The notes under the pieces are model-generated. The model had not been told where the DNA came from, ran no database searches, and saw only the letters and a program-made list of their open reading frames with translations. From NIOZ-UU13 sp035528395 (GTDB lineage Bacteria; Planctomycetota; Phycisphaerae; Sedimentisphaerales; Anaerobacaceae), in the NCBI GenBank assembly GCA_035528395.1, contig DATKYR010000176.1, positions 1 through 64,000 of the forward strand: a stretch of 64,000 nucleotides of DNA. The letters are read 5' to 3'. A program made the position numbers and the translations under genes. Positions 43,853-54,105 of the stretch are shown piece by piece; positions within the stretch are counted from its first letter, which is position 1, and the number at the start of each line of letters is the position of its first letter.

Positions 43853-44533
43853 ATGCGAGTGAAAAGCAAAAGATACAAGAAAGAATCGGAACAGTCGAGC
43901 AAAGAGAGTCTTGGCCTGACTGAGGCGGTCGAGAAAGTCAAATCGTTCAAGTCGGTGAAATTCGACCAGAGCATAGAATGTGTGCTGCATTTAGGCATAG
44001 ACCCGAAACAGGCCGACCAGCTGGTTAGAGGCTCAATATCTTTGCCTCACGGGATAGGCAAGCAGAAAAAGGTCATTGCTTTCTGCGAGGATTCGGATGT
44101 TGAGGCAGCCCAAAGCGCTGGTGCCATTGAGGCCGGTTGCGATGAGCTTGTTAAAAAAATCACGGATGGCTGGATGGATTTCGATGTGGCTATCGCGTCG
44201 CCGAAGGTGATGGGCAAGGTGGGTAAGCTTGGGCGGATCCTGGGGCCACAAGGGAAGATGCCTTCACCCAAAAATGGTACGGTAACCGGCAATGTAGTGA
44301 CTGCAGTGGCTGAATTTGCTGCGGGCAAAGTCGAGTTTAGAAACGATGCCGGCGGCAATGTTCACGTAGTAGTCGGTAAGCAGAGCTTTGAGAAAGAAAA
44401 ACTGGTAGATAATATTGATGCGTTTGTCTCGCATATAAAGAAGATAAAACCTGCGTCAGCAAAAGGGACTTATATCAAAAAGATGAGTATATCTGCGACA
44501 ATGAGCCCCGGTATAACAATAATTGTTTATTGA
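43853..44533 (+). CDS. rplA: 50S ribosomal protein L1
   Basis: 226 residues. It builds the L1 stalk and often represses its own mRNA. VLHLGIDPKQADQLVRGSI, LGRILGPQGKMPSPKNGTV and KGTYIKKMSISATMSPGI are family blocks. It starts 31 nt after rplK. A GTG two codons in is an alternative start. Confidence 0.97.
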   Translation: MRVKSKRYKKESEQSSKESLGLTEAVEKVKSFKSVKFDQSIECVLHLGIDPKQADQLVRGSISLPHGIGKQKKVIAFCEDSDVEAAQSAGAIEAGCDELVKKITDGWMDFDVAIASPKVMGKVGKLGRILGPQGKMPSPKNGTVTGNVVTAVAEFAAGKVEFRNDAGGNVHVVVGKQSFEKEKLVDNIDAFVSHIKKIKPASAKGTYIKKMSISATMSPGITIIVY

Positions 44534-44563
44534 TAACGCGATACGCAATACGAGATACGAAAA

Positions 44564-45097
44564 ATGAGCAAATACGTAAAAGAGTTACTGCAGTCGGAAC
44601 TGGAAAAGAGGATTGTCAACGAGAACATCAAAGATTTTTTGGTCATCAGCGCTAAGGGTGTCGGTGGTGTTGATAATAATCTGATGCGAGGAGAGCTTAA
44701 AGAAAAAGACATCAGCTTATCGGTGGTCAAGAACTCGCTATTTAAGAAAGCGCTTTGCGGCCAACAGATGGAGCCGGCGGCGGCGTTGTTTAGCGGCCCT
44801 TGCGCTATCGTTTATGGCGGTGACAGTGTCGTTGACGTTGCAAAAGCATTAGCCGAATGGGTCAAGAAGGTGCCTGTGATAGAGATTAAAGGTGCCTTTC
44901 TCGACGGTTTAGCTTTAGATGCTCAAGGAGCAGAGGGCCTTTCAAAGATGCCGACACGAGCAGAGTTGCTCAGCAAAATAGCCGGTTTGATACAGTCTCC
45001 TGCCAGGGGATTGGCCTCAATAGTTAGTGCTCCTGCGGGGATTATCGCAGGTTGTATAAAGACTATTGCGGAGGGCGGCGAGAAACAAGCAGCGTGA
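44564..45097 (+). CDS. rplJ: 50S ribosomal protein L10
   Basis: 177 residues. It anchors L7/L12 dimers. LKEKDISLSVVKNSLFKKAL and ALFSGPCAIVYGG match the family; the C-terminal helix (LASIVSAPAGIIAGCIKTI) would bind L12. The start is directly preceded by ACGCGATACGCAATACGAGA-type word repeats, not by AGGAG. Confidence 0.95.
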   Translation: MSKYVKELLQSELEKRIVNENIKDFLVISAKGVGGVDNNLMRGELKEKDISLSVVKNSLFKKALCGQQMEPAAALFSGPCAIVYGGDSVVDVAKALAEWVKKVPVIEIKGAFLDGLALDAQGAEGLSKMPTRAELLSKIAGLIQSPARGLASIVSAPAGIIAGCIKTIAEGGEKQAA

Positions 45098-45215
45098 AAC
45101 GAAATATGAAATAAGAGAAAAGCCTGTGTGGCTGTCCCTGGTTTTAGTAATAGGGTTAAACGAAACGGCGAAGTTTCGGCTACCACAAGGCGCTATGTAA
45201 CAGGAGTTAATAGAG

Positions 45216-45740
45216 ATGGCAGAAGAACAAGCGAAAGAAACAAAGGAAACCAAAGAGATTAAAGAAGCTAAAGAAGCTAAGAAGGCAAAAGAAGCCAAGG
45301 GAACGAAAGAGACCAAGGCAACGAAGAAAACACAGGCATCTAAAGAGACAGGTAAGTGGGACAGTAAGATTAAGAAGCTTGGTGACGATATAATGGGCCT
45401 GACGTTGATGCAGGCCAAGGAGCTGGGCGATTATCTCAAGGACGAATATGATATTGAGCCGGCATCGGGCGGAGCTGTTATGATGGCGGGTCCGGCTGCA
45501 CAAGGCGCCGCTGAAGAGGAGGAAGAAAAAACCAGTTTTGATGTAATCCTCAAAGAATTCGGCGAGAAGAAGATTCAGGTTATCAAGGAGGTAAGGGCTT
45601 TAACGGGATTGGGATTGAAAGAAGCCAAGGACCTTGTTGACAACGTTCCCAAGCCGGTCAAAGAGGGCCTCAGTAAAGATGACGCCGAAGCCGTACAAAA
45701 GCAGCTTGAAGCTGTCGGGGCCGTAGTTGAATTAGCATAA
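45216..45740 (+). CDS. rplL: 50S ribosomal protein L7/L12 with long Lys/Glu-rich N-terminal extension
   Basis: 174 residues; a usual L7/L12 is 120-130. The first ~45 residues are a low-complexity KETKEIKEAKEAKKAKEAKG run. The conserved dimerisation region follows (GDDIMGLTLMQAKELGDYL), then an Ala/Glu hinge, then the factor-binding domain (TSFDVILKEFGEKKIQVIKE, LTGLGLKEAKDLVDNVPKPV). AGGAG precedes the ATG. The extension would sit on the L10-bound side of the stalk. Confidence 0.94.
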   Translation: MAEEQAKETKETKEIKEAKEAKKAKEAKGTKETKATKKTQASKETGKWDSKIKKLGDDIMGLTLMQAKELGDYLKDEYDIEPASGGAVMMAGPAAQGAAEEEEEKTSFDVILKEFGEKKIQVIKEVRALTGLGLKEAKDLVDNVPKPVKEGLSKDDAEAVQKQLEAVGAVVELA

Positions 45741-45796
45741 GCAGGAGCAGGACGGTGTGCCTGACCTTTTTGAATTCAGGAATTAGGGAAACCATG

Positions 45797-45830
45797 TGGG
45801 ATTGGGGCAACCACATAAGGTTGTCCCTAC
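45797..45830. repeat. GGGCAACCACA hairpin repeat before rpoB
   Basis: GGGGCAACC (45804-45812) and GGTTGTCCC (45819-45827) form a 9-bp stem with one G-U pair, ending 15 nt before the rpoB ATG. Same family as 20720, 49703 and 55102. It may influence rpoB translation or transcript processing. Confidence 0.6.
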
Positions 45831-45842
45831 TGGAGATTGGCA

Positions 45843-48800
45843 ATGCTTGAAAGTGGTGCTGGACAAAGTGTTCGAAATTTTGGAAGAGTACAAGATGCCG
45901 TTGAGATTCCGGACCTGGTAGCAGTACAAAGAAGAAGTTACGAGCGGTTTTTGCAACAAGACGCCGTACCAACGAGAAGAAAGTGTAGCGGACTCGAAGC
46001 CATTTTCCGCGAGACGTTTCCTATCGAAAGCTACGACAAGAAGATGGTTCTGGAATATCTCTACTACGAGCTGGAAAAGCCGCATTATACCCCTATTCAG
46101 TGTCGACAGTTACGGCTGACATACGGCTTCCCATTGAAAATATGTTGCAGACTGCGGACTAAGGAAGGTGAGGATTTAGCCGAGCAGGTGATGTATCTTG
46201 GCGAAATACCGGTTATGATAGGCGGGGGGGAGTTCATTATCAATGGTGCGGTGCGAGTCATTGTAAGCCAACTGCATCGAAGTCCGGGCGTTGATTTTCT
46301 TATCGAGAGCAAAGAAGGTGACAGAGTTCTGCACGGCGGCAGAGTCATTCCGGAGAGGGGAAGCTGGATAGAGATAGGAGTTACGAATAAAGACATTTTA
46401 GTCGTCAGAATCGACCAGTCCAGCAAGATACCGGCAACCATTTTACTACGGGCGATGGACGAGGCATACGGAACTACAGAACAGATTCTGCGGTTGTTTT
46501 ATCCGACGAAAAAGGTGCCGGTCAGTAAATTGACGCCCACTATGTGGGCCGTGCAGCCGATTGTGGATGAAGAGTCCGGTGAAATCATAGTAAAAGCCGG
46601 TGCTCAAATCAGCGATAAAGTCTCTTTGATACAGGCTGCGCACGCTCAACCCAAAGCAAAAGGTACCAAGAAGCAAACAAAAGCTGAAAAGACCAAAAAA
46701 GCAAAAGTCCAGTTTGAGGTTATCGGCGATGTCCGGGATGTCCTCATTTTGAACACCTTAGGCCAGGATGATATCCAGAGCCACGAGCAGGCATTGCTCA
46801 AGTTTTATATAAGATTGCGACCCGGCAATCCGCCCAATAAAGAAAAAGCAAAAACTTTTTTTGCGGAGAAATTTTTTGATTCCAACCGTTATCGTCTCGG
46901 CAAGGTCGGCAGGTTCAGATTGAATCGGAAGTTCAACCAGACAATAGGTGAGGATGAGATGACTCTTCGGCCCGAAGATTTCCTCAACACGATGAAATAC
47001 ATAATGGCTTTGCGTAACAACGAGGGCCAAGTTGATGATATCGACCATCTGGGCAACAGGAGATTGCGAACAATCGATGAGCTCGCAGCGGATGAAATCA
47101 GAAAAGGGCTGCTTAAGCTGCGCAGGACCGTTCAGGAACGGATGAGTATGAAAAGAGACCCCGAAGAGCCTCCGCGCATCGCAGATTTGGTTAATTCAAA
47201 GAGCGTCTCAAGCAGTATCAACTATTTCTTTGGTCGTGGTGAGCTGAGCCAGGTTGTTGACCAGACCAACGCATTGAGCCAGTTGACGCATGAAAGGCGT
47301 CTGTCTGCTCTTGGGCCGGGTGGTTTGAACAGAAGGCGGGCCGGCTTTGAAGTGCGTGATGTGCATATCAGCCATTACGGCAGAATCTGTCCAATTGAAA
47401 CGCCTGAAGGAACAAATATCGGATTGATTGCTTCGTTGGCAATATTTGCCGCGGTTGACGAATATGGATTTTTGCTTACGCCATATCGCAAAGTCATAAG
47501 AGCCAAGGCCACCGATAAGATCGAGTATTTGCGGGCTGATGAGGATATGAAGATGGTCATTGGTGCCCCGAATACCTTCGATCCGCAGACAGGTCGAATC
47601 CAAGAAGGTCGCGTCCTTGCTATGAAGAACGGTGAGCTGGCCGAGGTGGCCAGCAAGGATGTGAACTACGTAGATGTTTCCGCCAAGCAGATTGTCGGTG
47701 TTTCAGCTTCACTTATTCCGTTCTTAGAGCACGACGATGCAAACCGAGCTTTGATGGGCTCAAATATGCAGCGACAAGCGGTTCCGCTTCTGAAGACGGA
47801 GTCTCCTTTGGTCGGTACGGGTATGGAAAGTGTTGTCGGGCAAAACTCAAGCATGGTCTTCCGTGCCCAAAGAAGCGGGGTCGTTACTGAGGTGGACGCA
47901 ACCAAGATAGTCATTAACCATACCGAGGAATATAATCTCTCCAAATTTGTTGGTTTGAACGAGAGAACCTGTCTTAATCAAAAGCCCATAGTCAAACTCG
48001 GTGACAGGGTAAAGGCCGACCAGATCATAGCAGACGGTGGAGGCACCGCCAATGGCGTGCTGGCTCTTGGTAAAAATATCTTAGTCGGATTTGTATCTTT
48101 TGACGGGTATAACTTTGAGGACGCAATAATTGTCAGCGAGAAACTGTGTAAAGGCGATAGCTTTACGAGCATTCACATCGATGAATTCACAGCCGAAGTT
48201 CGCGAGACCCGCCTTGGTAAGGAGGAATTTACGCGTGACATTCCCAATGTCAGCGAAAGGGCACTACGGAACCTTGATGAATATGGAGTAGTTTGTGAAG
48301 GAACAAGGGTCTGTCCCGGCGATATCTTAGTAGGCAAGGTTGTGCCGAAGAGCAAGACGGAACTGACGCCCGAAGAAAAACTTTTGCATGCTATATTCGG
48401 CAGGGCCGGCGAAGATGTCAAAAATGACTCACTTGAACTGCCCAGCGGATATGAAGGGGTGGTAATAAGGACGGAACGATTTACCAGACGTGGCGCAGGC
48501 ACCGAGGAACAAAAGAAGGAACAGGCGGTCCAGGTAAAAGAATATCAGAAAGAGATGAGGGCCAGAGAATGTGTGATATTCAGACAGATGGTCGAAGCTA
48601 TTCACAATAAGTTCGAGGTCAATGTCATCGACCCATCCACACGTCAGAAAGTTGGTGCCAGTGCTGACGACGATGTCATTTATGAACAGATAGAAAATTT
48701 CAATATCAAGTGGGTCAAACCGGCTTCGCAGCGTGATGACGTACAGAAAATCGTGGATAGATTCTGGACCAAGATTACTGAGATTCAGGAAGAAAAGAAG

Positions 48801-49673
48801 CGCAGGATTGAGAGTTTGAAACACGGCGATGAGCTGCCAAGCGGCGTGCTGCAAATGGTAAAAATTTACGTAGCGATTAAAAGGGCGCTGTCAATCGGCG
48901 ACAAAATGGCTGGACGCCACGGCAACAAAGGGGTCATCGCCAAGATTATGCCCGAGGAGGATATGCCGTTTCTCGAGGATGGTACGCCTCTTGATATATT
49001 GCTGAATCCTCTCGGGGTCCCGAGCCGAATGAATGTTGGCCAGATTCTCGAAACGCATCTCGGCTGGGTGGCGAAAGTCTTGGGATTTAATGCTATTACA
49101 CCCGTATTTGATGGGGCTAACGAGAAGGACATCCATGAATTGACCGAAGAAGCGAACGAGCTTATGAGCAGACGAAAAGCACAGCTCGAAGAGGAAAAAG
49201 AAGTACCGCCGGCGGATGACTTTTTCATTAATGTACCTAAAAACCTCAAGACACAATTGTATGACGGCAGGACGGGTGAGCCTTTCGACCAGTGTGGAAC
49301 TATCGGATACATCTATATGATGAAACTGCATCATCTTGTCGATGACAAGATTCACGCCCGGGCAACAGGGCCATATAGCCTGATTACACAGCAGCCGTTA
49401 GGCGGTAAGGCCAGAACCGGTGGACAGAGATTCGGAGAAATGGAAGTCTGGGCTCTGGAGGGATACGGAGCTGCTTATACGCTGCAGGAAATGCTTACGG
49501 TAAAAAGCGATGATGTTGAGGGACGAACCAAAATCTATGAATCAATGGTCAAAGGACAAAACTCTCTTGAAGCCGGAACGCCACTGTCCTTTGACGTATT
49601 GTGTAATGAATTAAGAGGATTAGGGTTGAATATTCAGCTTGAAAAGAAACGGCTTGGAAGCACCGCACTTTAA
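45843..49673 (+). CDS. rpoB: DNA-directed RNA polymerase subunit beta
   Basis: ATG at 45843 with TGGAG upstream; 1276 residues. Landmarks: PDLVAVQRRSYERFL, the rifampicin region GELSQVVDQTNALSQLTHER with RRLSALGPGG, YGRICPIETPEG, VPLLKTESPLVGTG, DKMAGRHGNKGVIAKIMP, and PLGGKARTGGQRFGEMEVWA near the end. A Lys-rich insertion (QPKAKGTKKQTKAEKTKKAK) lies in the N-terminal third. The rifampicin region carries no evident resistance change (S-Q-D-H-R positions kept). Confidence 0.97.
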   Translation: MLESGAGQSVRNFGRVQDAVEIPDLVAVQRRSYERFLQQDAVPTRRKCSGLEAIFRETFPIESYDKKMVLEYLYYELEKPHYTPIQCRQLRLTYGFPLKICCRLRTKEGEDLAEQVMYLGEIPVMIGGGEFIINGAVRVIVSQLHRSPGVDFLIESKEGDRVLHGGRVIPERGSWIEIGVTNKDILVVRIDQSSKIPATILLRAMDEAYGTTEQILRLFYPTKKVPVSKLTPTMWAVQPIVDEESGEIIVKAGAQISDKVSLIQAAHAQPKAKGTKKQTKAEKTKKAKVQFEVIGDVRDVLILNTLGQDDIQSHEQALLKFYIRLRPGNPPNKEKAKTFFAEKFFDSNRYRLGKVGRFRLNRKFNQTIGEDEMTLRPEDFLNTMKYIMALRNNEGQVDDIDHLGNRRLRTIDELAADEIRKGLLKLRRTVQERMSMKRDPEEPPRIADLVNSKSVSSSINYFFGRGELSQVVDQTNALSQLTHERRLSALGPGGLNRRRAGFEVRDVHISHYGRICPIETPEGTNIGLIASLAIFAAVDEYGFLLTPYRKVIRAKATDKIEYLRADEDMKMVIGAPNTFDPQTGRIQEGRVLAMKNGELAEVASKDVNYVDVSAKQIVGVSASLIPFLEHDDANRALMGSNMQRQAVPLLKTESPLVGTGMESVVGQNSSMVFRAQRSGVVTEVDATKIVINHTEEYNLSKFVGLNERTCLNQKPIVKLGDRVKADQIIADGGGTANGVLALGKNILVGFVSFDGYNFEDAIIVSEKLCKGDSFTSIHIDEFTAEVRETRLGKEEFTRDIPNVSERALRNLDEYGVVCEGTRVCPGDILVGKVVPKSKTELTPEEKLLHAIFGRAGEDVKNDSLELPSGYEGVVIRTERFTRRGAGTEEQKKEQAVQVKEYQKEMRARECVIFRQMVEAIHNKFEVNVIDPSTRQKVGASADDDVIYEQIENFNIKWVKPASQRDDVQKIVDRFWTKITEIQEEKKRRIESLKHGDELPSGVLQMVKIYVAIKRALSIGDKMAGRHGNKGVIAKIMPEEDMPFLEDGTPLDILLNPLGVPSRMNVGQILETHLGWVAKVLGFNAITPVFDGANEKDIHELTEEANELMSRRKAQLEEEKEVPPADDFFINVPKNLKTQLYDGRTGEPFDQCGTIGYIYMMKLHHLVDDKIHARATGPYSLITQQPLGGKARTGGQRFGEMEVWALEGYGAAYTLQEMLTVKSDDVEGRTKIYESMVKGQNSLEAGTPLSFDVLCNELRGLGLNIQLEKKRLGSTAL

Positions 49674-49702
49674 GTGATTAGTGAATTAACAATTGTCAAG
49701 TG

Positions 49703-49755
49703 TCACCTGTGCCTGCTAATACATGTGCAGGCAACCACAGGTGCAGGCAATGGTA
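49703..49755. repeat. Intergenic repeat between rpoB and rpoC
   Basis: CACCTGTGCCTGCTAATACA, then TGTGCAGGCAACCACAGGTG: nested palindromes (CCTGTG/CACAGG; GCCTGC/GCAGGC) of the GGGCAACCACA family, in the short rpoB-rpoC gap. Confidence 0.55.
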
Positions 49756-49766
49756 AGGGGCCTTAA

Positions 49767-52700
49767 ATGATAGGAAGTATTTACGATCGGATTAATGACT
49801 ATGGTTCGGTCAAGATTTCATTGGCCAGTCCGAATGATATTCGCAGCTGGTCTTTTGGCGAAGTACGAAAGCCTGAGACCATCAACTATCGTACATATCG
49901 GCCGGAGAAGGACGGTTTGTTTTGTGAGCGAATCTTCGGGCCCGAACGCGACTGGGAGTGTGCCTGCGGGAAGTACAAAGGTACTAAGTTCAAGGGAATA
50001 ATTTGCGACCGATGCGGGGTCAAAGTTACACATAGTCGGGTCCGAAGAAAGCGAATGGGACATATCAATCTGGCAGCACCAGTTGTGCATATATGGTTCT
50101 TCAAGGCCATACCAAATCGACTCGGAAACCTTTTGGCAATGAAATCCGTTGACCTGGAGAAGATTATCTATTTCCAGGAATATGTCGTAACTGACCCGGG
50201 CCAAAGCCCATTGAAAACCGGCCAACTGCTCAGCGAGGAAGAATACAGAGACGCGGAAAGCAAGTACGGGAAATCGTTCAAGGCGGGAATGGGTGCCGAA
50301 GCCATTAAGGCCCTTCTGGAGAACCTCAACCTCGATGAAGTCGGCCTCCAGCTCATGGATGCTATAGTGAAGACCAACAGTAAGCAAAAGATAAAAGACC
50401 TCACGAAACGGCTTAAGATTATTAACCAGGTCAAGAACAGTAAAAATAAAGCGCATTGGATGGTTCTTGAGGTGGCCCCTGTTATTCCGCCGGATTTGAG
50501 GCCTTTGGTTCTGCTGGAAAGAGATAATTTTGCTACCAGTGATTTAAATGACCTTTACCGGAGAATTATCAATCGCAACAACCGTTTAAAAAAGCTGATG
50601 GATCTGAACGCACCCGAGGTGATTATCCGCAATGAGAAACGGATGCTGCAGCAGGCGGTGGATTCGCTGCTGGATAACGGACGCTGCCGGCGTTCTGTTC
50701 TGGGCAGTAATAATAGGCCTCTGAAATCGCTGACCGATATGATTAAGGGCAAACAGGGACGATTCCGTGAGAACCTGCTTGGCAAGCGTGTGGATTACTC
50801 GGCTCGGTCGGTAATTGTGGTAGGTCCTGATTTAAAACTGCATCAATGTGGTTTGCCGAAGAAAATAGCTCTGGAGCTGTATCAGCCTTTCATTATTCGC
50901 AAACTTAAACAGCGTGGCCTGGCCGATACGATTAAAAGTGCCAAGAGAATGATTGAACGACGCGACGAGCAGGTCTGGGACATACTCGAAGAGGTCATTC
51001 ATCAGCATCCTGTCCTGCTCAACCGTGCGCCGACCCTCCATCGAATGGGCGTTCAGGCCTTTGAGCCGGTACTGGTCGAAGGTAACGCCATTATGCTGCA
51101 TCCGTTGGCATGTAGGGGATTCAATGCTGACTTTGACGGCGACCAGATGGCGGTGCATTTGCCGTTAAGTGTCGAAGCCCAGGCTGAGACGCATATTTTG
51201 ATGATGACCACCTCCAACATTTTTTCGCCGGCCAATGGTTCGCCGATGGTCGGACCATCACAGGATATGGTGATGGGCAATTATTATTTGACCTATACAG
51301 AACCTCGTGATACCTCCGAGAAAAAAGAGCTTAAGCTGTTCCGAGATACTTTCGAGGCTATTATGGCCCTGGAAATAGGCAAAATCGATTTGCATACAAG
51401 AATTATAGTTCGACTTGGTGATGTCAAGGTCATTGGAGATTCAGGACCGGAGGATTCTACGATAGTTGAAACAACTGCTGGAAGGTGCATATTCAATGAT
51501 ATGCTGCCGGCCGGAATGCCGTTTTATAATATGACGATGTCTCAAAAGACGTTGAGCCGGGTGATTAGTGACTGTTTCAAATTCACAGGTTCTGCCGAGA
51601 CGGTGGACCTGCTCGATAGAATAAAGAATCTGGGTTTCAAATATGCTACTCTTGCCGGATTGAGCTTTGGTATTACGGACCTCAAAATCCCGGAAAAGAA
51701 GGCACAGATTATTAATCAGACTGAAAAGAAGGTCAGCAAAATACGTAAGAACTACGATGACGGCGTTTTAACCGAGGGGGAAAGGTATAATCAAGTCGTT
51801 GATGCCTGGACCAATGCTCGAGTTGCAGTAACAAATGAAATGATGAGAGGCCTAAAAGAGGATACAACTGAGGACGGCTTGCCGTACCTCAATCCAATTT
51901 ATCTCATGAGCGATTCCGGTGCAAGAGGAAGCGTCGATCAGATTCAGCAGCTTGCGGGAATGAGAGCGCTAATGGCAAAGCCCAGCGGAGAGATTATCGA
52001 AACACCGATTAAGGCAAACTTCAGAGAGGGATTGACAGTGCTTGAGTACTTTAGCTCTACTCACGGGGCGCGTAAGGGGCTGGCAGATACCGCACTGAAG
52101 ACAGCTAATTCGGGATATCTTACAAGAAAGCTTATCGATGTCGCTCAAAATGTTATTGTTCTTGAAAGAGACTGCCAGACATTGCAGGGAATCACAAAAA
52201 ACATTGTCAGCAGGGGTGAGCAGGTTGATGTTCCTCTTTCGCAGCTTATTATTGGAAGAACCGCAAGAGACAATATTCGGAACCCGATTACAGATGAAAT
52301 GATTGTGCACGAGAATGAGGTCATAACTCCTGAAGCAGCGGCAAAGATTGAAGCTTTGGGACTTGATGCTATCAGAATCAGAAGCTCTCTGACGTGTGAC
52401 AGTCCGTTTGGAGTTTGTGCAAAGTGTTACGGCTGGGATTTGAGTACCGGACAATTGGTTGAAGAAGGCTCGGCGGTTGGTATTATCGCGGCACAGTCCA
52501 TCGGGGAACCAGGTACACAGTTGACGTTGCGGACGTTCCATACCGGCGGTGTCGCTGAAAGGGCTATTCTTGAACGTGAACAGAAGGCAACACAAGCAGG
52601 AAAAGTTCAGTATCGCGATATCAATGCGGTTAACACCAAGTCCGACATTGGTGGAAAGGTAACAACTGTGGTAGTCGCGCTGAAACGTAACGGCGAAATA

Positions 52701-54068
52701 GCTATTCTTGACGCCAAAGACAGAGAGCTCGACAGGTTCAAGGTGCCTTATGGCGCCATTGTTTTGGTCAAGGACGGCCAGAAAGTCAAGACCGGCGAAC
52801 TATTATTCAAATGGGACCCACATCGTACTCCTATTTTGGCGGAGGTGGCCGGGCTTATCCGGTTTGTTGATATTATTGAAGGTGAGACAATTGGAATTGA
52901 GGAGGAGCGAAAAGGGCAGGTCGGCAGACCCATCGTAATCGAGCATAAAGGCGATAAGCATCCGCAAATCATTATCGAAGACAAGGATGGTAAGATACTT
53001 GACGTTCACTACCTGCCTGCAGGTGCCAGGATCGAGGTAAACGAGGGTCAGGGTGTTCAGGCGGGCCAGTTGCTTGCTCATCAGCCTAGGGCATCCGGCG
53101 GCACCCAGGACATCACAGGAGGTTTGCCAAGAGTTACCGAGGTATTTGAAGCTCGCAAACCCAAAGACCCTGCCGCGATGGCTGAGATTAGCGGCCGGGT
53201 CGAGCTGCGAAGCGATAAACGCAAGGGCAAAATGACGATTATAATTCGTTCCGAATCCGGCATGGAAAAAGAGCATCATGTCCCGCGTGACAGGCACCTT
53301 AATGTTCACACCGGTGATTTAGCTGAAGCAGGTGATGCCCTGACGGACGGCCCACTTGTGCCGCACGATATTCTGCGAATTAAAGGCGAAGAGGCGCTAC
53401 AGAGATATTTGACAACTGAGATTCAAAATGTCTATCGTTCACAAAATGTAAATATCAACGACAAGCATATTGAAATCATCTGTTCTCAAATGATGCGAAA
53501 GATCGAAATTGAATCTGTGGGTGACAGCCCATTTTTGCCGGGCGAGGTCGTTGATAAATTTGTGTTCAGAAAAGAGAATGAAAAATTGACCAACAGCGTC
53601 AAGATTACCAACCCTGGAGATGCGGCCGATTTAAAGGTTGGTCAAATTGTGGACAAGAAGGAATTGGCCAGCATTAATGAAAAGGTTGAATTGATTGGCG
53701 GTACCGGGGCCACAGGCAGAAAGCCAAAACCTGCAACCGCCAAGACACTGCTTTTGGGGATTACGAAGGCTTCACTGTGGTCGGAGAGCTTTATCGCGGC
53801 AGCCAGCTTCCAGGAAACAACTAAGGTCTTGACTGAGGCGGCCTTGGCTGGTAAAGTAGATGAGCTTCACGGATTGAAGGAAAACGTGATACTCGGCCAC
53901 CTGATACCGGCGGGCACGGCTTTCAAGCCATATCTGGATATAAAGGTCAAGCACCTTGCGGAAGCACCGGTGCCGAAGGAATTCGAAGAGGCCAAGGAAA
54001 TCAAGGAGGCCAAAGAAGCCGAGGCCAAGGCCGAGGCCGCCGTCAGGGAAGCTTTGGGAATCAATTAA
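49767..54068 (+). CDS. rpoC: DNA-directed RNA polymerase subunit beta'
   Basis: 1433 residues. Zinc-binding CACGKYKG...CDRCGVKV near residues 70-90, the lid/rudder region, the catalytic NADFDGDQMAVH with its three Asp, and the second zinc site CDSPFGVCAKCYG. The trigger loop region is SIGEPGTQLTLRTFHTGG, and the protein reaches LWSESFIAAASFQETTKVLTEAA. The extreme C terminus is extended by EEAKEIKEAKEAEAKAEAA, the same Lys/Glu/Ala style as the L7/L12 extension. Confidence 0.97.
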   Translation: MIGSIYDRINDYGSVKISLASPNDIRSWSFGEVRKPETINYRTYRPEKDGLFCERIFGPERDWECACGKYKGTKFKGIICDRCGVKVTHSRVRRKRMGHINLAAPVVHIWFFKAIPNRLGNLLAMKSVDLEKIIYFQEYVVTDPGQSPLKTGQLLSEEEYRDAESKYGKSFKAGMGAEAIKALLENLNLDEVGLQLMDAIVKTNSKQKIKDLTKRLKIINQVKNSKNKAHWMVLEVAPVIPPDLRPLVLLERDNFATSDLNDLYRRIINRNNRLKKLMDLNAPEVIIRNEKRMLQQAVDSLLDNGRCRRSVLGSNNRPLKSLTDMIKGKQGRFRENLLGKRVDYSARSVIVVGPDLKLHQCGLPKKIALELYQPFIIRKLKQRGLADTIKSAKRMIERRDEQVWDILEEVIHQHPVLLNRAPTLHRMGVQAFEPVLVEGNAIMLHPLACRGFNADFDGDQMAVHLPLSVEAQAETHILMMTTSNIFSPANGSPMVGPSQDMVMGNYYLTYTEPRDTSEKKELKLFRDTFEAIMALEIGKIDLHTRIIVRLGDVKVIGDSGPEDSTIVETTAGRCIFNDMLPAGMPFYNMTMSQKTLSRVISDCFKFTGSAETVDLLDRIKNLGFKYATLAGLSFGITDLKIPEKKAQIINQTEKKVSKIRKNYDDGVLTEGERYNQVVDAWTNARVAVTNEMMRGLKEDTTEDGLPYLNPIYLMSDSGARGSVDQIQQLAGMRALMAKPSGEIIETPIKANFREGLTVLEYFSSTHGARKGLADTALKTANSGYLTRKLIDVAQNVIVLERDCQTLQGITKNIVSRGEQVDVPLSQLIIGRTARDNIRNPITDEMIVHENEVITPEAAAKIEALGLDAIRIRSSLTCDSPFGVCAKCYGWDLSTGQLVEEGSAVGIIAAQSIGEPGTQLTLRTFHTGGVAERAILEREQKATQAGKVQYRDINAVNTKSDIGGKVTTVVVALKRNGEIAILDAKDRELDRFKVPYGAIVLVKDGQKVKTGELLFKWDPHRTPILAEVAGLIRFVDIIEGETIGIEEERKGQVGRPIVIEHKGDKHPQIIIEDKDGKILDVHYLPAGARIEVNEGQGVQAGQLLAHQPRASGGTQDITGGLPRVTEVFEARKPKDPAAMAEISGRVELRSDKRKGKMTIIIRSESGMEKEHHVPRDRHLNVHTGDLAEAGDALTDGPLVPHDILRIKGEEALQRYLTTEIQNVYRSQNVNINDKHIEIICSQMMRKIEIESVGDSPFLPGEVVDKFVFRKENEKLTNSVKITNPGDAADLKVGQIVDKKELASINEKVELIGGTGATGRKPKPATAKTLLLGITKASLWSESFIAAASFQETTKVLTEAALAGKVDELHGLKENVILGHLIPAGTAFKPYLDIKVKHLAEAPVPKEFEEAKEIKEAKEAEAKAEAAVREALGIN

Positions 54069-54105
54069 TTATCGAAAATGAGATACGAAAGACGAGACAA
54101 GAATT

